Origin: Phyllobacteriaceae bacterium
GTDB taxonomy: Bacteria; Pseudomonadota; Alphaproteobacteria; Rhizobiales; Rhizobiaceae
Length of the DNA stretch: 64,000 bases
Direction: 5' to 3'
Assembly: GCA_023954255.1 (NCBI GenBank)
Contig: JAMLIH010000001.1
Span: forward strand, 56,411 to 120,410
The notes below the pieces were generated by a model, which saw only the letters and a list, made by a program, of their open reading frames with translations, was not told the origin of the DNA and made no database searches. Numbering within the stretch: the first letter of the stretch is position 1; each line of letters begins with the position of its first letter. Both the position numbers and the translations under genes were made by a program. Below, piece by piece: positions 8,100 to 18,373 of the stretch.

Positions 8100-11000
8100 A
8101 TGGCCAACAACAAAATGTTGATCGATGCCTCCCACCCGGAAGAAACCCGGGTTGTGGTGGTTCGCGGAAACCGTATCGAGGAATTTGATTTCGAGGCCCA
8201 GGAGCGCAAGCAGCTCCGGGGAAACATCTATCTTGCCAAGGTGACGAGGGTCGAACCTTCGCTGCAGGCAGCTTTCGTCGACTATGGCGGCAACCGGCAC
8301 GGTTTCCTCGCCTTTTCCGAAATTCATCCCGATTATTACCAGATCCCGGCAGCCGACCGGCAGGCCCTGCTTGCAGAGGAGGAAGCTGCTGCCGCCGAAG
8401 CAGAAGCAGAGGAGGACGCCGAGGCGCTCATCGAGGCCGATGACGACGAGGCGGAAGAAGCCCCTGCCCCGAAACGCTCCCGCCGGCGCGGCAAGCGCTC
8501 CAGATCCGACAGGACCCGGCAGGCCGCCGCAGATACCGGCGAGGATGGCGATGACGAAGCAGCCGACGGCAGCGCCGAGGCGGCTGACAACGAAACCGCC
8601 GCGGAAACTGTGCAGGAGACCGTGGAAGCGGCCGACGGCGAAGCCGAAGAGGCCGGGAAAGCCGAAAAGCCCAAGCGCAAGCCTCGCGCTGCGGCAAAAC
8701 CCCGTGCCCGCAAGACATCCCGCAAGAAGGCTGCCGACTCCGACGCAGAAGCAGGCGGTGACGCCGCAGAAGACGATGCCGCAGACGAAGGCGGCGAGGA
8801 GAGCGGTAAAACCATGGCTGCCGCCATGGATGCCGATTCGATTTCGGAACCCGCCCCGCCCGCCGGGGATGGCGACGACACCGGAGACGACGAAGACAGC
8901 GAGCGTGCCGGCGAACCCGCAGCCGATGACGGCGAAGCAGAAGCCGACGCCAAGCCGGAGGCCCGCAAACGCAAGCCCCGCGCGGCAAAGGCTCGCAAGA
9001 AGAAAGCCGAGACCGGGGACGATGAGGTAGCCGCGGAAGACGGCGGCGAAAAACCGAAAAAAGGCCGTTCCAAAACGACGGAAGAAGCTGTCGAAGCTGA
9101 AGCAACGGGAGAGGAAGCGGAGGAAGCGCCGAAAAAGACCCGCCGCTCCCGTCGCAAGAAAAAGTCCCGTGACGAGGCGGACGACGCAACCGGCAAGCAG
9201 GCTGCACCTGAAAACGGCGAGGACGGCGACGGCCAGCCCGATGCACCCGATGCCGGCGGCAATGGCGGCGGCAGTGCCGCTCCGGTCGAATCGGTCGGCC
9301 AGGACGATGCGCTGGAAGAAGGCCGCATCAAGCGCCCTCGCCGCCAATACAAGATCCAGGAGGTCATCCGCCGCCGTCAGGTCATGCTGGTTCAGGTGGT
9401 CAAGGAGGAGCGCGGCAACAAGGGCGCTGCCCTGACGACCTATCTGTCGCTTGCCGGCCGCTACTCCGTGCTGATGCCGAACACCGCGCGCGGCGGCGGC
9501 ATTTCACGCAAGATCACCAATCTGGCCGACCGCAAGCGGCTCAAGAGCATCGCCCAGGCGCTCGACGTGCCCAAGGGCATGGGCGTCATCCTTCGCACTG
9601 CGGGCGCCTCCCGCGAGCAGGAGGAAATCCAGCGCGATTTCGACTATCTGATGCGGCTGTGGGACAATGTCCGCAATCTGACGCTGGCCTCCACCGCCCC
9701 GATCCTGGTCTATGAGGAAGGCAGCCTGATCAAGCGCTCGATCCGCGACCTCTACAACAAGGACATCGGCGAGATCGTCGTTTCCGGCGAAGCCGGCTAT
9801 GAGGAAGCCCGCGATTTCATGAACATGCTCATGCCGAGCCATGAGAAGAACGTGAAGCTCTATACCGGCGACCAGCCGATACTCTCGCGCTACAACATCG
9901 AAAGCCAGCTCGAGAAGATGGTTACCCCGCAGGTGACGCTGAAGTCCGGCGGCTACCTGATCATCAACCAGACGGAAGCGCTGGTCGCAATCGACGTCAA
10001 CTCCGGCAAGTCGACCCGTGAGCACTCCATCGAGGCGACGGCGTTGCAGACCAATCTGGAAGCAGCCGAGGAAGTTGCCCGCCAGTTGCGCCTGCGCGAC
10101 CTTGCCGGCCTGATCGTCATCGACTTCATCGACATGGAGGAAAAGCGCAACAACCGCTCGGTGGAACGCAAGCTCAAGGAATGCCTGAAAAACGACCGCG
10201 CCCGCATTCAGGTTGGCCATATCTCCCATTTCGGCCTGCTGGAAATGTCGCGGCAGCGCATCCGAGCCAGCGTGCTGGAAAGCACCATGGCCGTCTGCCC
10301 CGTCTGCCACGGCGTCGGCCATGTGCGTTCGCAGTCCTCGCTGGCACTGATGATCCTGCGTGCACTGGAGGACTACCTCAACCGCTCCAGCCGCAACGAT
10401 GTGTCGGTCAAGGTATCGCCGTCGATGGCGATGTACATTCTCAACACCAAGCGGCGCGCACTCAGTTCGATGGAGCAGCGCTTCGGCCTTCAGATTCTGG
10501 TCGAGGCCGACCATGACATCGGCGATCAGGACTACGCCATCGAGAAAGGCGACCCTGCCACCGGCAATCCGGATTCTTCCGCCGTCAACATGATGCATGG
10601 CAGCACGCCGTTCGATCATGAAACGGACCATGAAGCAGGCCATCAAACGAGCCATGAAACGGGTCATGAAACGGGCGATGACGAGGAATCCGGGCGCAGC
10701 AAGCGTGGCCGCCGGCGGCGCGGACGCGGCAGGGACCGCGACCGGGACGACCGGGATGATCGCGACGGACGTAGCAGCCGTCAGGCTGCGCGCGATGGCG
10801 AAGACGGGCCGGAAACCGACACTGCCGCAGATGACGGCGACGAGGATCGGGCGGAAAGGGGCACTGCCCCAGCCGCCAGGCACAATGGTGGCCGGGACGA
10901 CGCACGGGCGCGCAAACATTCCGCCAGGGATGATCGGCCGGCTGCCCCTGCAGCGGCAACGCCGCAGGAAACCGCCGCCGGCAGAGACGAGGATGACGAC

Positions 11001-11237
11001 GCGGAATCCCGCCGCCTCAAACGCCGTACCGGCCGGCCCGGCAAGAAGGTGAAAGCCGAAGAAACCGGCAAAAACGCCGAAACCGCTGAAGAGGCGGACA
11101 CGGACGACGGAACGCGCGAGGCCGCTCCGCCGCGCCAGGTTCAGCGCCGCAACACCCGTCGAGTCAAGAAGGGCGAAGCTTCCGGAGAAAACGGCGAGGA
11201 AGAAAACCAGGCCGGATGGAGCGGTTTTCTGAGCTGA
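8100..11237 (+). CDS. rne: Ribonuclease E with large insertion in its S1 domain
   Basis: Endoribonuclease of 1045 residues, the core of the RNA degradosome. Residues 1-83 are the first half of the S1 domain (KVTRVEPSLQAAFVDYG). Residues about 84-411 are an acidic and lysine/arginine-rich insertion, and S1 resumes at RRQYKIQEVIRRRQ (about 412). The catalytic metal-site motif DVNSGK (about 631), the second aspartate region VIDFIDM and the Zn-link CPVCHG (about 733) are intact. The C-terminal tail (from about 835) is low-complexity and charged, with a His-rich tandem repeat and an arginine-rich stretch likely to bind RNA. S1 insertions of this kind are known from alphaproteobacterial RNase E. 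The length exceeds many relatives because of the insertion. Confidence 0.96.
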   Translation: MANNKMLIDASHPEETRVVVVRGNRIEEFDFEAQERKQLRGNIYLAKVTRVEPSLQAAFVDYGGNRHGFLAFSEIHPDYYQIPAADRQALLAEEEAAAAEAEAEEDAEALIEADDDEAEEAPAPKRSRRRGKRSRSDRTRQAAADTGEDGDDEAADGSAEAADNETAAETVQETVEAADGEAEEAGKAEKPKRKPRAAAKPRARKTSRKKAADSDAEAGGDAAEDDAADEGGEESGKTMAAAMDADSISEPAPPAGDGDDTGDDEDSERAGEPAADDGEAEADAKPEARKRKPRAAKARKKKAETGDDEVAAEDGGEKPKKGRSKTTEEAVEAEATGEEAEEAPKKTRRSRRKKKSRDEADDATGKQAAPENGEDGDGQPDAPDAGGNGGGSAAPVESVGQDDALEEGRIKRPRRQYKIQEVIRRRQVMLVQVVKEERGNKGAALTTYLSLAGRYSVLMPNTARGGGISRKITNLADRKRLKSIAQALDVPKGMGVILRTAGASREQEEIQRDFDYLMRLWDNVRNLTLASTAPILVYEEGSLIKRSIRDLYNKDIGEIVVSGEAGYEEARDFMNMLMPSHEKNVKLYTGDQPILSRYNIESQLEKMVTPQVTLKSGGYLIINQTEALVAIDVNSGKSTREHSIEATALQTNLEAAEEVARQLRLRDLAGLIVIDFIDMEEKRNNRSVERKLKECLKNDRARIQVGHISHFGLLEMSRQRIRASVLESTMAVCPVCHGVGHVRSQSSLALMILRALEDYLNRSSRNDVSVKVSPSMAMYILNTKRRALSSMEQRFGLQILVEADHDIGDQDYAIEKGDPATGNPDSSAVNMMHGSTPFDHETDHEAGHQTSHETGHETGDDEESGRSKRGRRRRGRGRDRDRDDRDDRDGRSSRQAARDGEDGPETDTAADDGDEDRAERGTAPAARHNGGRDDARARKHSARDDRPAAPAAATPQETAAGRDEDDDAESRRLKRRTGRPGKKVKAEETGKNAETAEEADTDDGTREAAPPRQVQRRNTRRVKKGEASGENGEEENQAGWSGFLS
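10614..10685 (+). repeat. 12-bp in-frame tandem repeat in rne
   Basis: Six 12-bp units encode DHET, DHEA, GHQT, SHET, GHET and GDDE in the RNase E tail (residues about 839-862). Units four and five are nearly identical (CCATGAAACG, TCATGAAACG), so replication slippage probably generated them. The product is a short His/Glu/Thr-rich string. Confidence 0.85.
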
Positions 11238-11425
11238 GGCTTGCGATGATTGCCAGTGGCGGGCCCGGACGGCATTGAAGTCCTGCCCGCCATTCGCCAC
11301 CTTGTTGCCACATGCTCGGTGTCCTATGCGGCTTCCCGTTTCCATCGAGGCGGGTGAACATTTGCGCCGTTGATCCTGTTTGCATGGCCAGGTTTTTCGA
11401 TTCCGACGAAAGCCGGATTGCTTTA

Positions 11426-12870
11426 ATGTCAACAGAGTTTTCGGCAAACGGGACGACCATGCCGCCTGATCCGACCCAAACCCGCCTCACGCCCGCTAGC
11501 ACGGGCAGAACCGTTCGCCGCCCTGTGTTTTCCCTCCTGGCGGCCATTGTGGTCATGCTCGCCGTGATGGCGCCGTCGGCCGGCTTGGCCCAGCGACTGC
11601 CGCTGGTACGCGACGCCGAGATCGAGGGATTGCTGAAATCCTATACCTCGCCGATTTTTGCCGCCGCCGGCCTCGGAAAAGGGGCGGTCGACGTCTATCT
11701 GGTACACAATCCGACCTTCAACGCCTTCGTCACCGATCGCCGCATGTTCATTCATACCGGCGCGCTGATGCAGGCCGACACCCCCAACGAGATCATCGGC
11801 GTGATCGCCCATGAAACCGGCCACATTATCGGCGGCCATCAGGTCAGGATGCGCGACCGGCTGGAACGGGCTCAGGTGCTGGCAGCCGTCGGCGCCCTGC
11901 TCGGCGCCGGCGCGATGGTGGCAGGTGGCGATCTTGGCGATGCCGCCGAACAGGCCATCATTTCAGGCGGCGGCAACACGCTGAAGCGCTCGATCTCGCC
12001 TATCAGCGCGAAGAGGAGACCGCGGCAGACCGTGCAGGCGTGAGCCTGCTGGAAAAAACCGGCCAGTCCGGCGCCGGCATGCTGAAGACCTTCGAGCGGC
12101 TCGGCTCCCAACTGCTGTTTTCCTCCTCGCGCATCGACCCCTATATCCAGAGCCATCCCCTGCCCCGGGAGCGTATCTCGCTACTTGAAACCGTCGTCCG
12201 CCAGTCGCCGAGTTTCGCCAGTCAGGACGCGCCGGGTCTGCAGACCCGCCATGACATGGTGCGCGCCAAGATTGCCGCCTATTCCGGCGGTCTCGGTCAG
12301 GTCCGCCGCATGTTCGACAAAAACCCCAACAGCATCCCTGCCCTGTATGGCGCGGCCATTGCACAATATCTGCGGGGCGATGCAAAGGCCGCACTGCGGG
12401 TCATCGACAAGCTGATCGGCCAGATGCCGAATCATGCCTATCTCTACGAAATGAAAGCGGAAATCCTTCTAAAAAGCCGTCAGGCCGACAAGGCCGTCGC
12501 ACCGATGCGGAAGGCCATTGAACTCGACCCGTTCAAATCCGGTCTCCTGCGCGTTGAGTACGGTCATGTGCTGATCGAAACCGGCCAGCGCGACAACATA
12601 GCTGAGGCCATAAAGCAGATCCGGGCGGGACTTGCCCGCGACCAGCAAACCGTTTCCGGCTATGAATTCCTTGCCCGCGCCCATGCCCTGCTTGGCCAGG
12701 AAGCCGATGCCCTTGCCGCCACTGCAGAACAGCGTTTTCTGGTCGGCAACTACAAGGACGCCAAGCAGTTCGCCATCCGCGCTCAAAAAGGTTTGAAGAA
12801 GAATTCGCCGCAATGGGTTCGCATGCAGGATATTGTCCTGTACAAGCCGAAAAAGAAGAAGCCCTTCTGA
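11426..12870 (+). CDS. M48 metalloprotease with TPR repeats (BepA-like), frameshifted
   Basis: Two overlapping frames make one gene. The first holds a signal sequence (ending AGLAQR) and the M48 domain with HETGH at residues 129-133. It breaks near 11991 after TLKRS. The other frame then continues DLAYQREEETAADRAG, containing the downstream glutamate and E-x-x-x-D helix expected for M48 proteins, followed by TPR-like repeats (YGAAIAQYLRGDAKAA, RAHALLGQEADALAA) to the stop. The total length is one base short of a multiple of three. Restoring one G in CGCTCGATC gives a 481-residue protein of normal layout. Members with this architecture act in periplasmic outer-membrane protein quality control. 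The start at 11426 is preferred over 11312 or 11459 but is uncertain. Confidence 0.85.
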
Positions 12871-12931
12871 CCGTTTGGCCGCCAGTTTGTTTCAAATGGC
12901 TGCGGCAGAGACAAATCCAGGAAACCATCAC

Positions 12932-13723
12932 ATGGCACGATTTTCCTATTTCCCCCGCATTGTGCGCCGCTGTGTAACCCGCAGCCTGCTGGCAGCAACC
13001 GTCGCGGCAGGCCCGCTTCTGGCGGTGTCCGCATTGCAGCCGGCCCAGGCCGAGGAACTTGACCGTGCTGCGGTTGAGACGATCGTCCGCGAATACCTGC
13101 TTGCCAACCCCGAGATCATGCTGGAAGTGCAGGAAGCGCTGGAGAAAAAGCAGGAGGAAATGCGCGTTGCCCAGCAGCAGCAGACACTGGAGGAACAGGG
13201 CGAAACCATCTTCAATTCCAGCCATCAGATGATCATCGGCAATCCCGATGCGGCTGTCACCGTGGTCGAGTTCTTCGACTACAATTGCGGCTTCTGCCGC
13301 CGCGCGCTTGCCGACATGGACCGCATTCTTGAGGAAAACAAGGATGTAAGGTTCATTCTGAAGGAGTTTCCGGTCCTCGGCGAGGCTTCACTCGCAGCCC
13401 ACCGCGTCTCGATGAGCCTGGCGCGCAATTACCCGGAGCTTTATCCGCAATTCCACCGCCAGCTGCTCAGCCATGAAGGCCGCAAGGATGGCGACGTGGC
13501 ATTGGAGATCGCCCAGTTCCTTGGCGCCGACCGCAAGAAGCTGGTCGACGATCTCTCCAATCCGGAATCGATGGCCGCCTTCAGCGAGGTCTATTCCATC
13601 GCCGACGGTCTGGGAATTTCCGGCACACCCTCCTATGTCGTCGGCGACAATGTGGTTTTCGGCGCTGTCGGCTATGACCGCCTGATGCCGATGATCAAGG
13701 AACAGACTGGCGAAGGCGGCTGA
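12932..13723 (+). CDS. DsbA-family thiol oxidoreductase (Com1-like)
   Basis: Periplasmic thioredoxin-fold protein of 263 residues. The N-terminal basic region and hydrophobic segment end at QPAQA-EE, a good signal peptide. A helical Glu/Gln-rich region (about 45-90) precedes the thioredoxin domain with active-site C-G-F-C at residues 119-122. The cis-proline loop is seen in SGTPSYVV. This layout matches the Com1/ScsC-like group of DsbA proteins, which oxidise or isomerise disulfides of exported proteins. It lies 61 bp after the M48 protease on the same strand; both act in the periplasm, so joint expression is plausible. Confidence 0.9.
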   Translation: MARFSYFPRIVRRCVTRSLLAATVAAGPLLAVSALQPAQAEELDRAAVETIVREYLLANPEIMLEVQEALEKKQEEMRVAQQQQTLEEQGETIFNSSHQMIIGNPDAAVTVVEFFDYNCGFCRRALADMDRILEENKDVRFILKEFPVLGEASLAAHRVSMSLARNYPELYPQFHRQLLSHEGRKDGDVALEIAQFLGADRKKLVDDLSNPESMAAFSEVYSIADGLGISGTPSYVVGDNVVFGAVGYDRLMPMIKEQTGEGG

Positions 13724-13988
13724 AACCGGCCGTATTTTGCGTGAATTGCCAAGGGTTTGACGCCTTTTCTGGTGAAAAGCTTGCGGCCGTTTGGCATGCC
13801 GGGCGAAAACCCTTTCCCTTGGCTGAGCCTGTCTGTATAACCCCGGAACCGAAAATACCCTGGTACGCCGCGCCGTCCGCAAGCTGTTGCGGCATCCTGT
13901 GACAAAACCGACGGCCTGACCCGCGCCTCTTCGCCTGCGCACCGGTCTGATTGGGAGCGGCAGTACCATGTCACCAAATGGGACAGAC

Positions 13989-14453
13989 ATGTCGAAAAAG
14001 AATGCCATTGATCAGGAAATGATCCGCCAGCTGGCCGAACTCCTGAAGGAAACCGAACTCAGCGAAATCGAAATCGAGCAGGACGATCTGCGCATCCGCA
14101 TCGCCCGCCATGCAGCACCGCGCATGGTGGAAGTTGCTGCAGCCACGCCGGCACCTGCCGCTGCGCCGCTACAGCCTGTCGCTGCGCCCGCTGCAGCCCC
14201 AGCCGCCGATGAGAGCCATCCGGGCGCCGTAACCTCGCCCATGGTCGGCACCGCCTATCTTTCGCCCGCCCCGGGCGCCGACGCCTTCGTCAAGGTCGGC
14301 GACACAGTCAAGGTCGGCCAGACGGTGATGATCGTCGAGGCGATGAAGACCATGAACCAGATCGCCGCGACCAGAGCCGGCACGGTCACCCGCATTCTGG
14401 TCGAGGATGCGCAGCCGGTCGAGTATGGCGAACCGCTGCTGATCATCGAGTGA
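13989..14453 (+). CDS. accB: Biotin carboxyl carrier protein of acetyl-CoA carboxylase
   Basis: Carries biotin for the first step of fatty acid synthesis. The N-terminal helical region is followed by an Ala/Pro-rich linker (about residues 45-75) and a biotinyl domain with EAMKTMNQI, the biotin lysine being residue 120. The length of 154 residues is normal. Two starts are possible: ATG 13989 (MSKKNAID), which matches relatives, and ATG 13968, which has a better Shine-Dalgarno (GGGAG ten bases upstream). accC follows 51 bp later, the standard accBC operon. Confidence 0.95.
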   Translation: MSKKNAIDQEMIRQLAELLKETELSEIEIEQDDLRIRIARHAAPRMVEVAAATPAPAAAPLQPVAAPAAAPAADESHPGAVTSPMVGTAYLSPAPGADAFVKVGDTVKVGQTVMIVEAMKTMNQIAATRAGTVTRILVEDAQPVEYGEPLLIIE

Positions 14454-14504
14454 TGCGGCGGCCGTTTCCTGCGCGCCAGTTCTTTCCTGCGAGGTAGTAA
14501 GGCG

Positions 14505-15854
14505 ATGTTCAAGAAAGTTCTCATTGCCAATCGCGGCGAGATCGCCCTGCGCATCCTGCGCGCCTGCCGCGAACTCGGCATCCCGACCGTCGCCGTTCAC
14601 TCGACTGCGGACGAGACGGCAATGCATGTGCGCCTTGCCGACGAAAGCGTCTGCATCGGCCCCCCGCCGTCGAAGAAAAGCTATCTCAACATGCACGAGA
14701 TCATGGCGGCCTGCGAGATCACCGGAGCCGACGCGATCCATCCGGGCTACGGTTTCCTGTCGGAAAACGCCAAGTTCGCCGAGGTTCTGGAAGCCCACGA
14801 CATCACTTTCATCGGCCCTTCCGCCGAGCACATCCGCATCATGGGCGACAAGATCGAGGCCAAGGCGACCGCCAGGCGGCTTGGCATTCCCGTCGTGCCA
14901 GGCTCCGAAGGCGGCGTGACCGATGAAGAGACCGCCAAGCGCGTTGCAGCCGATATCGGCTATCCCGTCATCATCAAGGCGGCCGCAGGCGGCGGCGGAC
15001 GCGGCATGAAGGTCGCCCGCAACGAGGCCGAGATGTCCCAGGCCTTTCACACTGCCCGCAGCGAGGCCGGTTCGGCCTTCGGCGATGACAGCGTCTATAT
15101 CGAGAAATACCTCGCCAAACCGCGCCATATCGAGGTGCAGGTGATGGGCGATGGCAAGGGCGGCGGCATCCATCTGGGCGAGCGGGACTGCTCGCTGCAG
15201 CGCCGCCACCAGAAGGTCTGGGAGGAAGCGCCCTCCCCGGTTCTGGGCGAGGCCGACCGTCAGAAGATCGGCCAGATCTGCGCCAAAGCCGTTCAGGGCT
15301 TGGGATATTCGGGTGCCGGCACGGTCGAATTTCTCTGGGAAGACGGCGAATTCTACTTCATCGAGATGAACACCCGCCTGCAGGTCGAGCATCCCGTCAC
15401 TGAAATGATCACCCGCATCGACCTGGTCAACGAGCAGTTGCGGGTTGCTGCCGGCGACGGCCTCTCGGTCACCCAGGAAGACGTCATCTTCTCGGGCCAC
15501 GCCATCGAATGCCGCATCAATGCCGAGCATCCCGAAACCTTCATCCCCTCGCCGGGAAAGATTTCCTACTATCATCCGCCGGGCGGGCTTGGCGTGCGCG
15601 TCGATTCCGGCGTCTATCAGGGCTATTCCATCCCGCCGCATTACGACAGCCTGATCGGCAAGCTGATCGTTCATGCCCGCACCCGCGAGGAGTGCCTGCG
15701 CCGCCTGCACCGCGCGCTCGACGAGTTCGTCGTCGATGGGATCGAGACGACCCTGCCGCTGTTCCGCGACCTCGTCACCAACCCCGATATCGAGGCCGGC
15801 AATTACGACATCCACTGGCTGGAAAAATATCTGGCAGCCCGCCAGGAAGCCTGA
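14505..15854 (+). CDS. accC: Biotin carboxylase subunit of acetyl-CoA carboxylase
   Basis: ATP-dependent carboxylation of the AccB biotin. The 449-residue frame is full length: an N-terminal Rossmann-like domain ([17 protein letters not shown]), an ATP-grasp domain with the glycine-rich loop [12 protein letters not shown], and the catalytic region [18 protein letters not shown]. It is the second gene of accBC and is preceded by a GAGG ribosome binding site (TGCGAGGTAG). Confidence 0.97.
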   Translation: MFKKVLIANRGEIALRILRACRELGIPTVAVHSTADETAMHVRLADESVCIGPPPSKKSYLNMHEIMAACEITGADAIHPGYGFLSENAKFAEVLEAHDITFIGPSAEHIRIMGDKIEAKATARRLGIPVVPGSEGGVTDEETAKRVAADIGYPVIIKAAAGGGGRGMKVARNEAEMSQAFHTARSEAGSAFGDDSVYIEKYLAKPRHIEVQVMGDGKGGGIHLGERDCSLQRRHQKVWEEAPSPVLGEADRQKIGQICAKAVQGLGYSGAGTVEFLWEDGEFYFIEMNTRLQVEHPVTEMITRIDLVNEQLRVAAGDGLSVTQEDVIFSGHAIECRINAEHPETFIPSPGKISYYHPPGGLGVRVDSGVYQGYSIPPHYDSLIGKLIVHARTREECLRRLHRALDEFVVDGIETTLPLFRDLVTNPDIEAGNYDIHWLEKYLAARQEA

Positions 15855-15929
15855 TCGCCTGCACCTGTCACCGTTGATTGCAGTCAGCAGTGCGAATCGC
15901 TATCTGAAACATAGCGACAAGGAACCGCC

Positions 15930-16601
15930 ATGGCCGGAACCCAGGACATACTGCTCGAGATCACGCCACAGGTGCTGCTGAAGGCCTATGCCTGCGGCAT
16001 CTTTCCGATGGCCGAGTCGGCCGACGATCCCGGCCTGTTCTGGGTCGAACCGGAAATGCGCGGCATCATCCCGCTGGAGGACTTCCACATCCCCTCAAGC
16101 CTGCGCAAGACCATGCGCAGAAACCCCTTCGATGTCCGTATCGACACAGCGTTTCACTGGGTCATCGAAGCCTGCGGCGAGCACACGCCGGGCCGCAAGA
16201 CCACCTGGATCAACGAGCGCATCAAGCGGCTCTACGGCGAACTCCACCTGCTCGGCAATGCCCACAGCGTTGAATGCTGGCAAGGCGGCGAGCTGGTCGG
16301 CGGGCTTTACGGCGTCAGGCTGGGCGCTGCCTTCTTCGGCGAGAGCATGTTCTCGCGCGTGCCCGACGCTTCCAAGGTGGCGCTGGTGCATCTGGTCCAT
16401 CGCATGAAGGCAGGCGGCTTCAAGCTGCTCGACACCCAGTTTACCACCGAGCATCTAAAGCGCTTCGGCGCCATCGACATTCCGCGGGAGGACTATTCGC
16501 AACTGCTGGAGGAGGCCGTCCAGATGGACGCCGATTTCTTCCCCTATGAGGGCGGCGGAACGTCGGACTCCATTTTGCAGTCCTTCAGCCAGATGTCGTA
16601 G
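15930..16601 (+). CDS. aat: Leucyl/phenylalanyl-tRNA-protein transferase
   Basis: Adds Leu or Phe from tRNA to N-terminal Arg or Lys of proteins, marking them for ClpS/ClpAP degradation (N-end rule). The family signature is clear: [11 protein letters not shown] near the start, [13 protein letters not shown], the [16 protein letters not shown] block, [12 protein letters not shown] and [16 protein letters not shown]. Length of 223 residues is normal. Its 3' end overlaps the convergent DUF2155 gene by 58 bp. It follows accC by 75 bp, an order seen in other Rhizobiales. Confidence 0.96.
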   Translation: MAGTQDILLEITPQVLLKAYACGIFPMAESADDPGLFWVEPEMRGIIPLEDFHIPSSLRKTMRRNPFDVRIDTAFHWVIEACGEHTPGRKTTWINERIKRLYGELHLLGNAHSVECWQGGELVGGLYGVRLGAAFFGESMFSRVPDASKVALVHLVHRMKAGGFKLLDTQFTTEHLKRFGAIDIPREDYSQLLEEAVQMDADFFPYEGGGTSDSILQSFSQMS

Positions 16602-17020
16602 ACGGGATGCTCGACGGCATTGAGCCCCGGACTGTCGGCGAACATCCAGCCGGTGAAGATGCGGCGGATGTTTGAATCCAGCGTGATTTCGTCGACTTCC
16701 ACGAAAGTGGTGGTTTTCGGCGCCTCGGTATTGGGCCGCGAATAGCAGACCCGCGGCGTTACCTGCAGCGCGCCGAACTGCACCGTCTCGTCGATATAGA
16801 CATCGAAGGTGTGAATGCGGCCGGTGATCTTGTCGATACCCGAGAACACGGCAACACGGTTGGCGATCTTCTCGTTCGCCAGTCCCTGAAACGGCAGCAC
16901 CACGGCAACGGCAGCAAGCAGGGCTGCCCGCAGCAGCCGGCTGCCGCCCGATGGCGTGTCTTCATGCCCCGTCGCCCGGGTTTTCTGTCTGGTCTGCATC
17001 ATCAGGCCGCATCTCTTCAT
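16544..17020 (-). CDS. DUF2155 exported protein
   Basis: Protein of 158 residues with a hydrophobic export segment ([20 protein letters not shown]) after a charged leader. The mature part begins [21 protein letters not shown] and has the DUF2155 (PF09923) hallmarks: conserved cysteines at RVCYSRP and LKDC, and [23 protein letters not shown]. The family is nearly confined to alphaproteobacteria and lies next to NDUFA12 in many; its function is unknown. An internal start at M7 or M8 is possible. The last 58 bp overlap the end of aat on the other strand. Confidence 0.88.
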   Translation of the reverse strand: MKRCGLMMQTRQKTRATGHEDTPSGGSRLLRAALLAAVAVVLPFQGLANEKIANRVAVFSGIDKITGRIHTFDVYIDETVQFGALQVTPRVCYSRPNTEAPKTTTFVEVDEITLDSNIRRIFTGWMFADSPGLNAVEHPVYDIWLKDCKMESDVPPPS

Positions 17021-17098
17021 TGCGTCGCGGCAGGCGATTCACCTGTCTGCCGCCGGTGGCCGCGTCTAGCATGCCTTTGCGGCAGTTCCAAGGAGACT

Positions 17099-17830
17099 TC
17101 AGCCGCCAGGTCCGTCGGTCTGAAGCACGCGAATATCCCTGCCCTCCAGCACCACGCAACTCAGAATGCCGGTGTCGTATGCGCCGGTATCCACATTGAT
17201 CCGGTTGGGCTGGATGTCGACCCGGTCCCACGGCGTATGGCCATGCACGACGACCTTGCCGAAATCGCCCTGATGCTGAAGAAATTCATGCCGGATCCAC
17301 AACAGGTCCGCCGGCTGCTGCGCCTCGAGGGCGATGCCCGGTTTCACCCCTGCATGACAGAAGAAATAGTCGCCCTCCTCGTGGCACAGCAGCGCATCCT
17401 CGAGAAACCGGCGATGGCTCGATGGCAATGCCCTCCCGAAGGCCTTGCCTGCCGCCCGCAGGCTCGTTGCCGCGTCGGCATCGATGCCGTAGGAGGCGAG
17501 CGTTTCCCGCCCGCCGAAATGCAGAAACGCCTCGCCCGTTTCATCGGCCATGTCGGGGAATTCGAGCATCCGCTGGTCGTGATTGCCGAGCAGGTACACC
17601 ATGTCGTGATGATTGCCCTGTTCGATCAGAAAGTCGATCAGGCCGCGCGTCTCGGGCCCCCTGTCGCAATAGTCGCCCAGCATGACGATGCGGTGGCGCG
17701 GCGGTGGATTGCGGGCAAGGTCGGCTTCGATTTTGCCGAAAAGCGCGCGAGCGAGCGTCAGATGACCGTGGGTATCGCCAACGGCATAGAGCCGCAGTCC
17801 CTCCGGTGCGCTGGCTTCACCCGTCAGCAT
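17099..17830 (-). CDS. Metallophosphoesterase, serine/threonine phosphatase type
   Basis: The 243-residue protein has the complete PPP-type calcineurin motif set: GDTHGH near the N-terminus, GDYCDRG, GNHDQ, FCHAG and HGHTPW, which bind two metal ions. Families with these motifs include bacterial protein phosphatases (PrpA-like) and symmetrical diadenosine tetraphosphatases; the sequence does not let me choose between them. It lies 33 bp upstream of nothing in its own direction and is flanked by the NDUFA12 and DUF2155 genes, all on the minus strand, so it may share a transcript with them. Confidence 0.88.
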   Translation of the reverse strand: MLTGEASAPEGLRLYAVGDTHGHLTLARALFGKIEADLARNPPPRHRIVMLGDYCDRGPETRGLIDFLIEQGNHHDMVYLLGNHDQRMLEFPDMADETGEAFLHFGGRETLASYGIDADAATSLRAAGKAFGRALPSSHRRFLEDALLCHEEGDYFFCHAGVKPGIALEAQQPADLLWIRHEFLQHQGDFGKVVVHGHTPWDRVDIQPNRINVDTGAYDTGILSCVVLEGRDIRVLQTDGPGG

Positions 17831-17863
17831 GCCGTGCCTCTCAGAAGGTGATTTGCAAGCGTG

Positions 17864-18238
17864 TTACGGCCGCCAGGCTTCGTAATCGCCGGTAACTTCA
17901 GGCCGCTCCTGGGGATTGGCCATGGAGCCCTTGGGAAAATAGGCGGCGCCCGTTCCCGTCGGGTTGGGACGGTGGGCCAATTGCCAGTCCTTCGCCTTGT
18001 AGTCTTCCTTCGACGGCGGTGTGTCGACCCGGTAGTGCATCCAGCCATGCCAGCCGGCGGGAATGGCGCTGGCCTCCGCCAATCCGTTGTACTGGACCCA
18101 GCGCCTGCCGCCATCGCCTTCATAATAGACGTTGCCGAACTCGTCTTCGCCCACCTTCGTGCCCTTGCGCCAGGTATAGAACCGGGTTCCCCAGGTTGAA
18201 CCGTTCCACCAGGTGAAGAACTGCGTAAAAAGCGACAT
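17864..18238 (-). CDS. NADH:ubiquinone oxidoreductase subunit NDUFA12 homologue
   Basis: Accessory subunit of respiratory complex I, found in alphaproteobacteria and mitochondria. The 124-residue product starting at MSLFTQFFTWWNGSTWG contains the family core GTRFYTWRKGTKVGEDEFGNVYYE, RRWVQYNG and IPAGWHGWMHY. The frame is open much further upstream, but the ATG at 18236-18238 gives the family's N-terminus. It is the first of three minus-strand genes ending with DUF2155. Confidence 0.93.
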   Translation of the reverse strand: MSLFTQFFTWWNGSTWGTRFYTWRKGTKVGEDEFGNVYYEGDGGRRWVQYNGLAEASAIPAGWHGWMHYRVDTPPSKEDYKAKDWQLAHRPNPTGTGAAYFPKGSMANPQERPEVTGDYEAWRP

Positions 18239-18373
18239 CGGAAGCCCTGCAATTTGCGGTTTGACTTGTGCGCGGTTATGCCGTGATGTGCGCGGATTGT
18301 CCATAGCACGGTTACCGCCCGTGGCGGGGAAATCCCCCGCAAAACAATGGCAGGAAGCGGAAGGCAAGGCAGC

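Noticed and set aside
9504-11447. 647-codon minus-strand frame over rne
   Set aside because: Lies over the catalytic core and tail of RNase E; Ala/Val/Gly-rich with no recognisable domain, so it is an antisense shadow.
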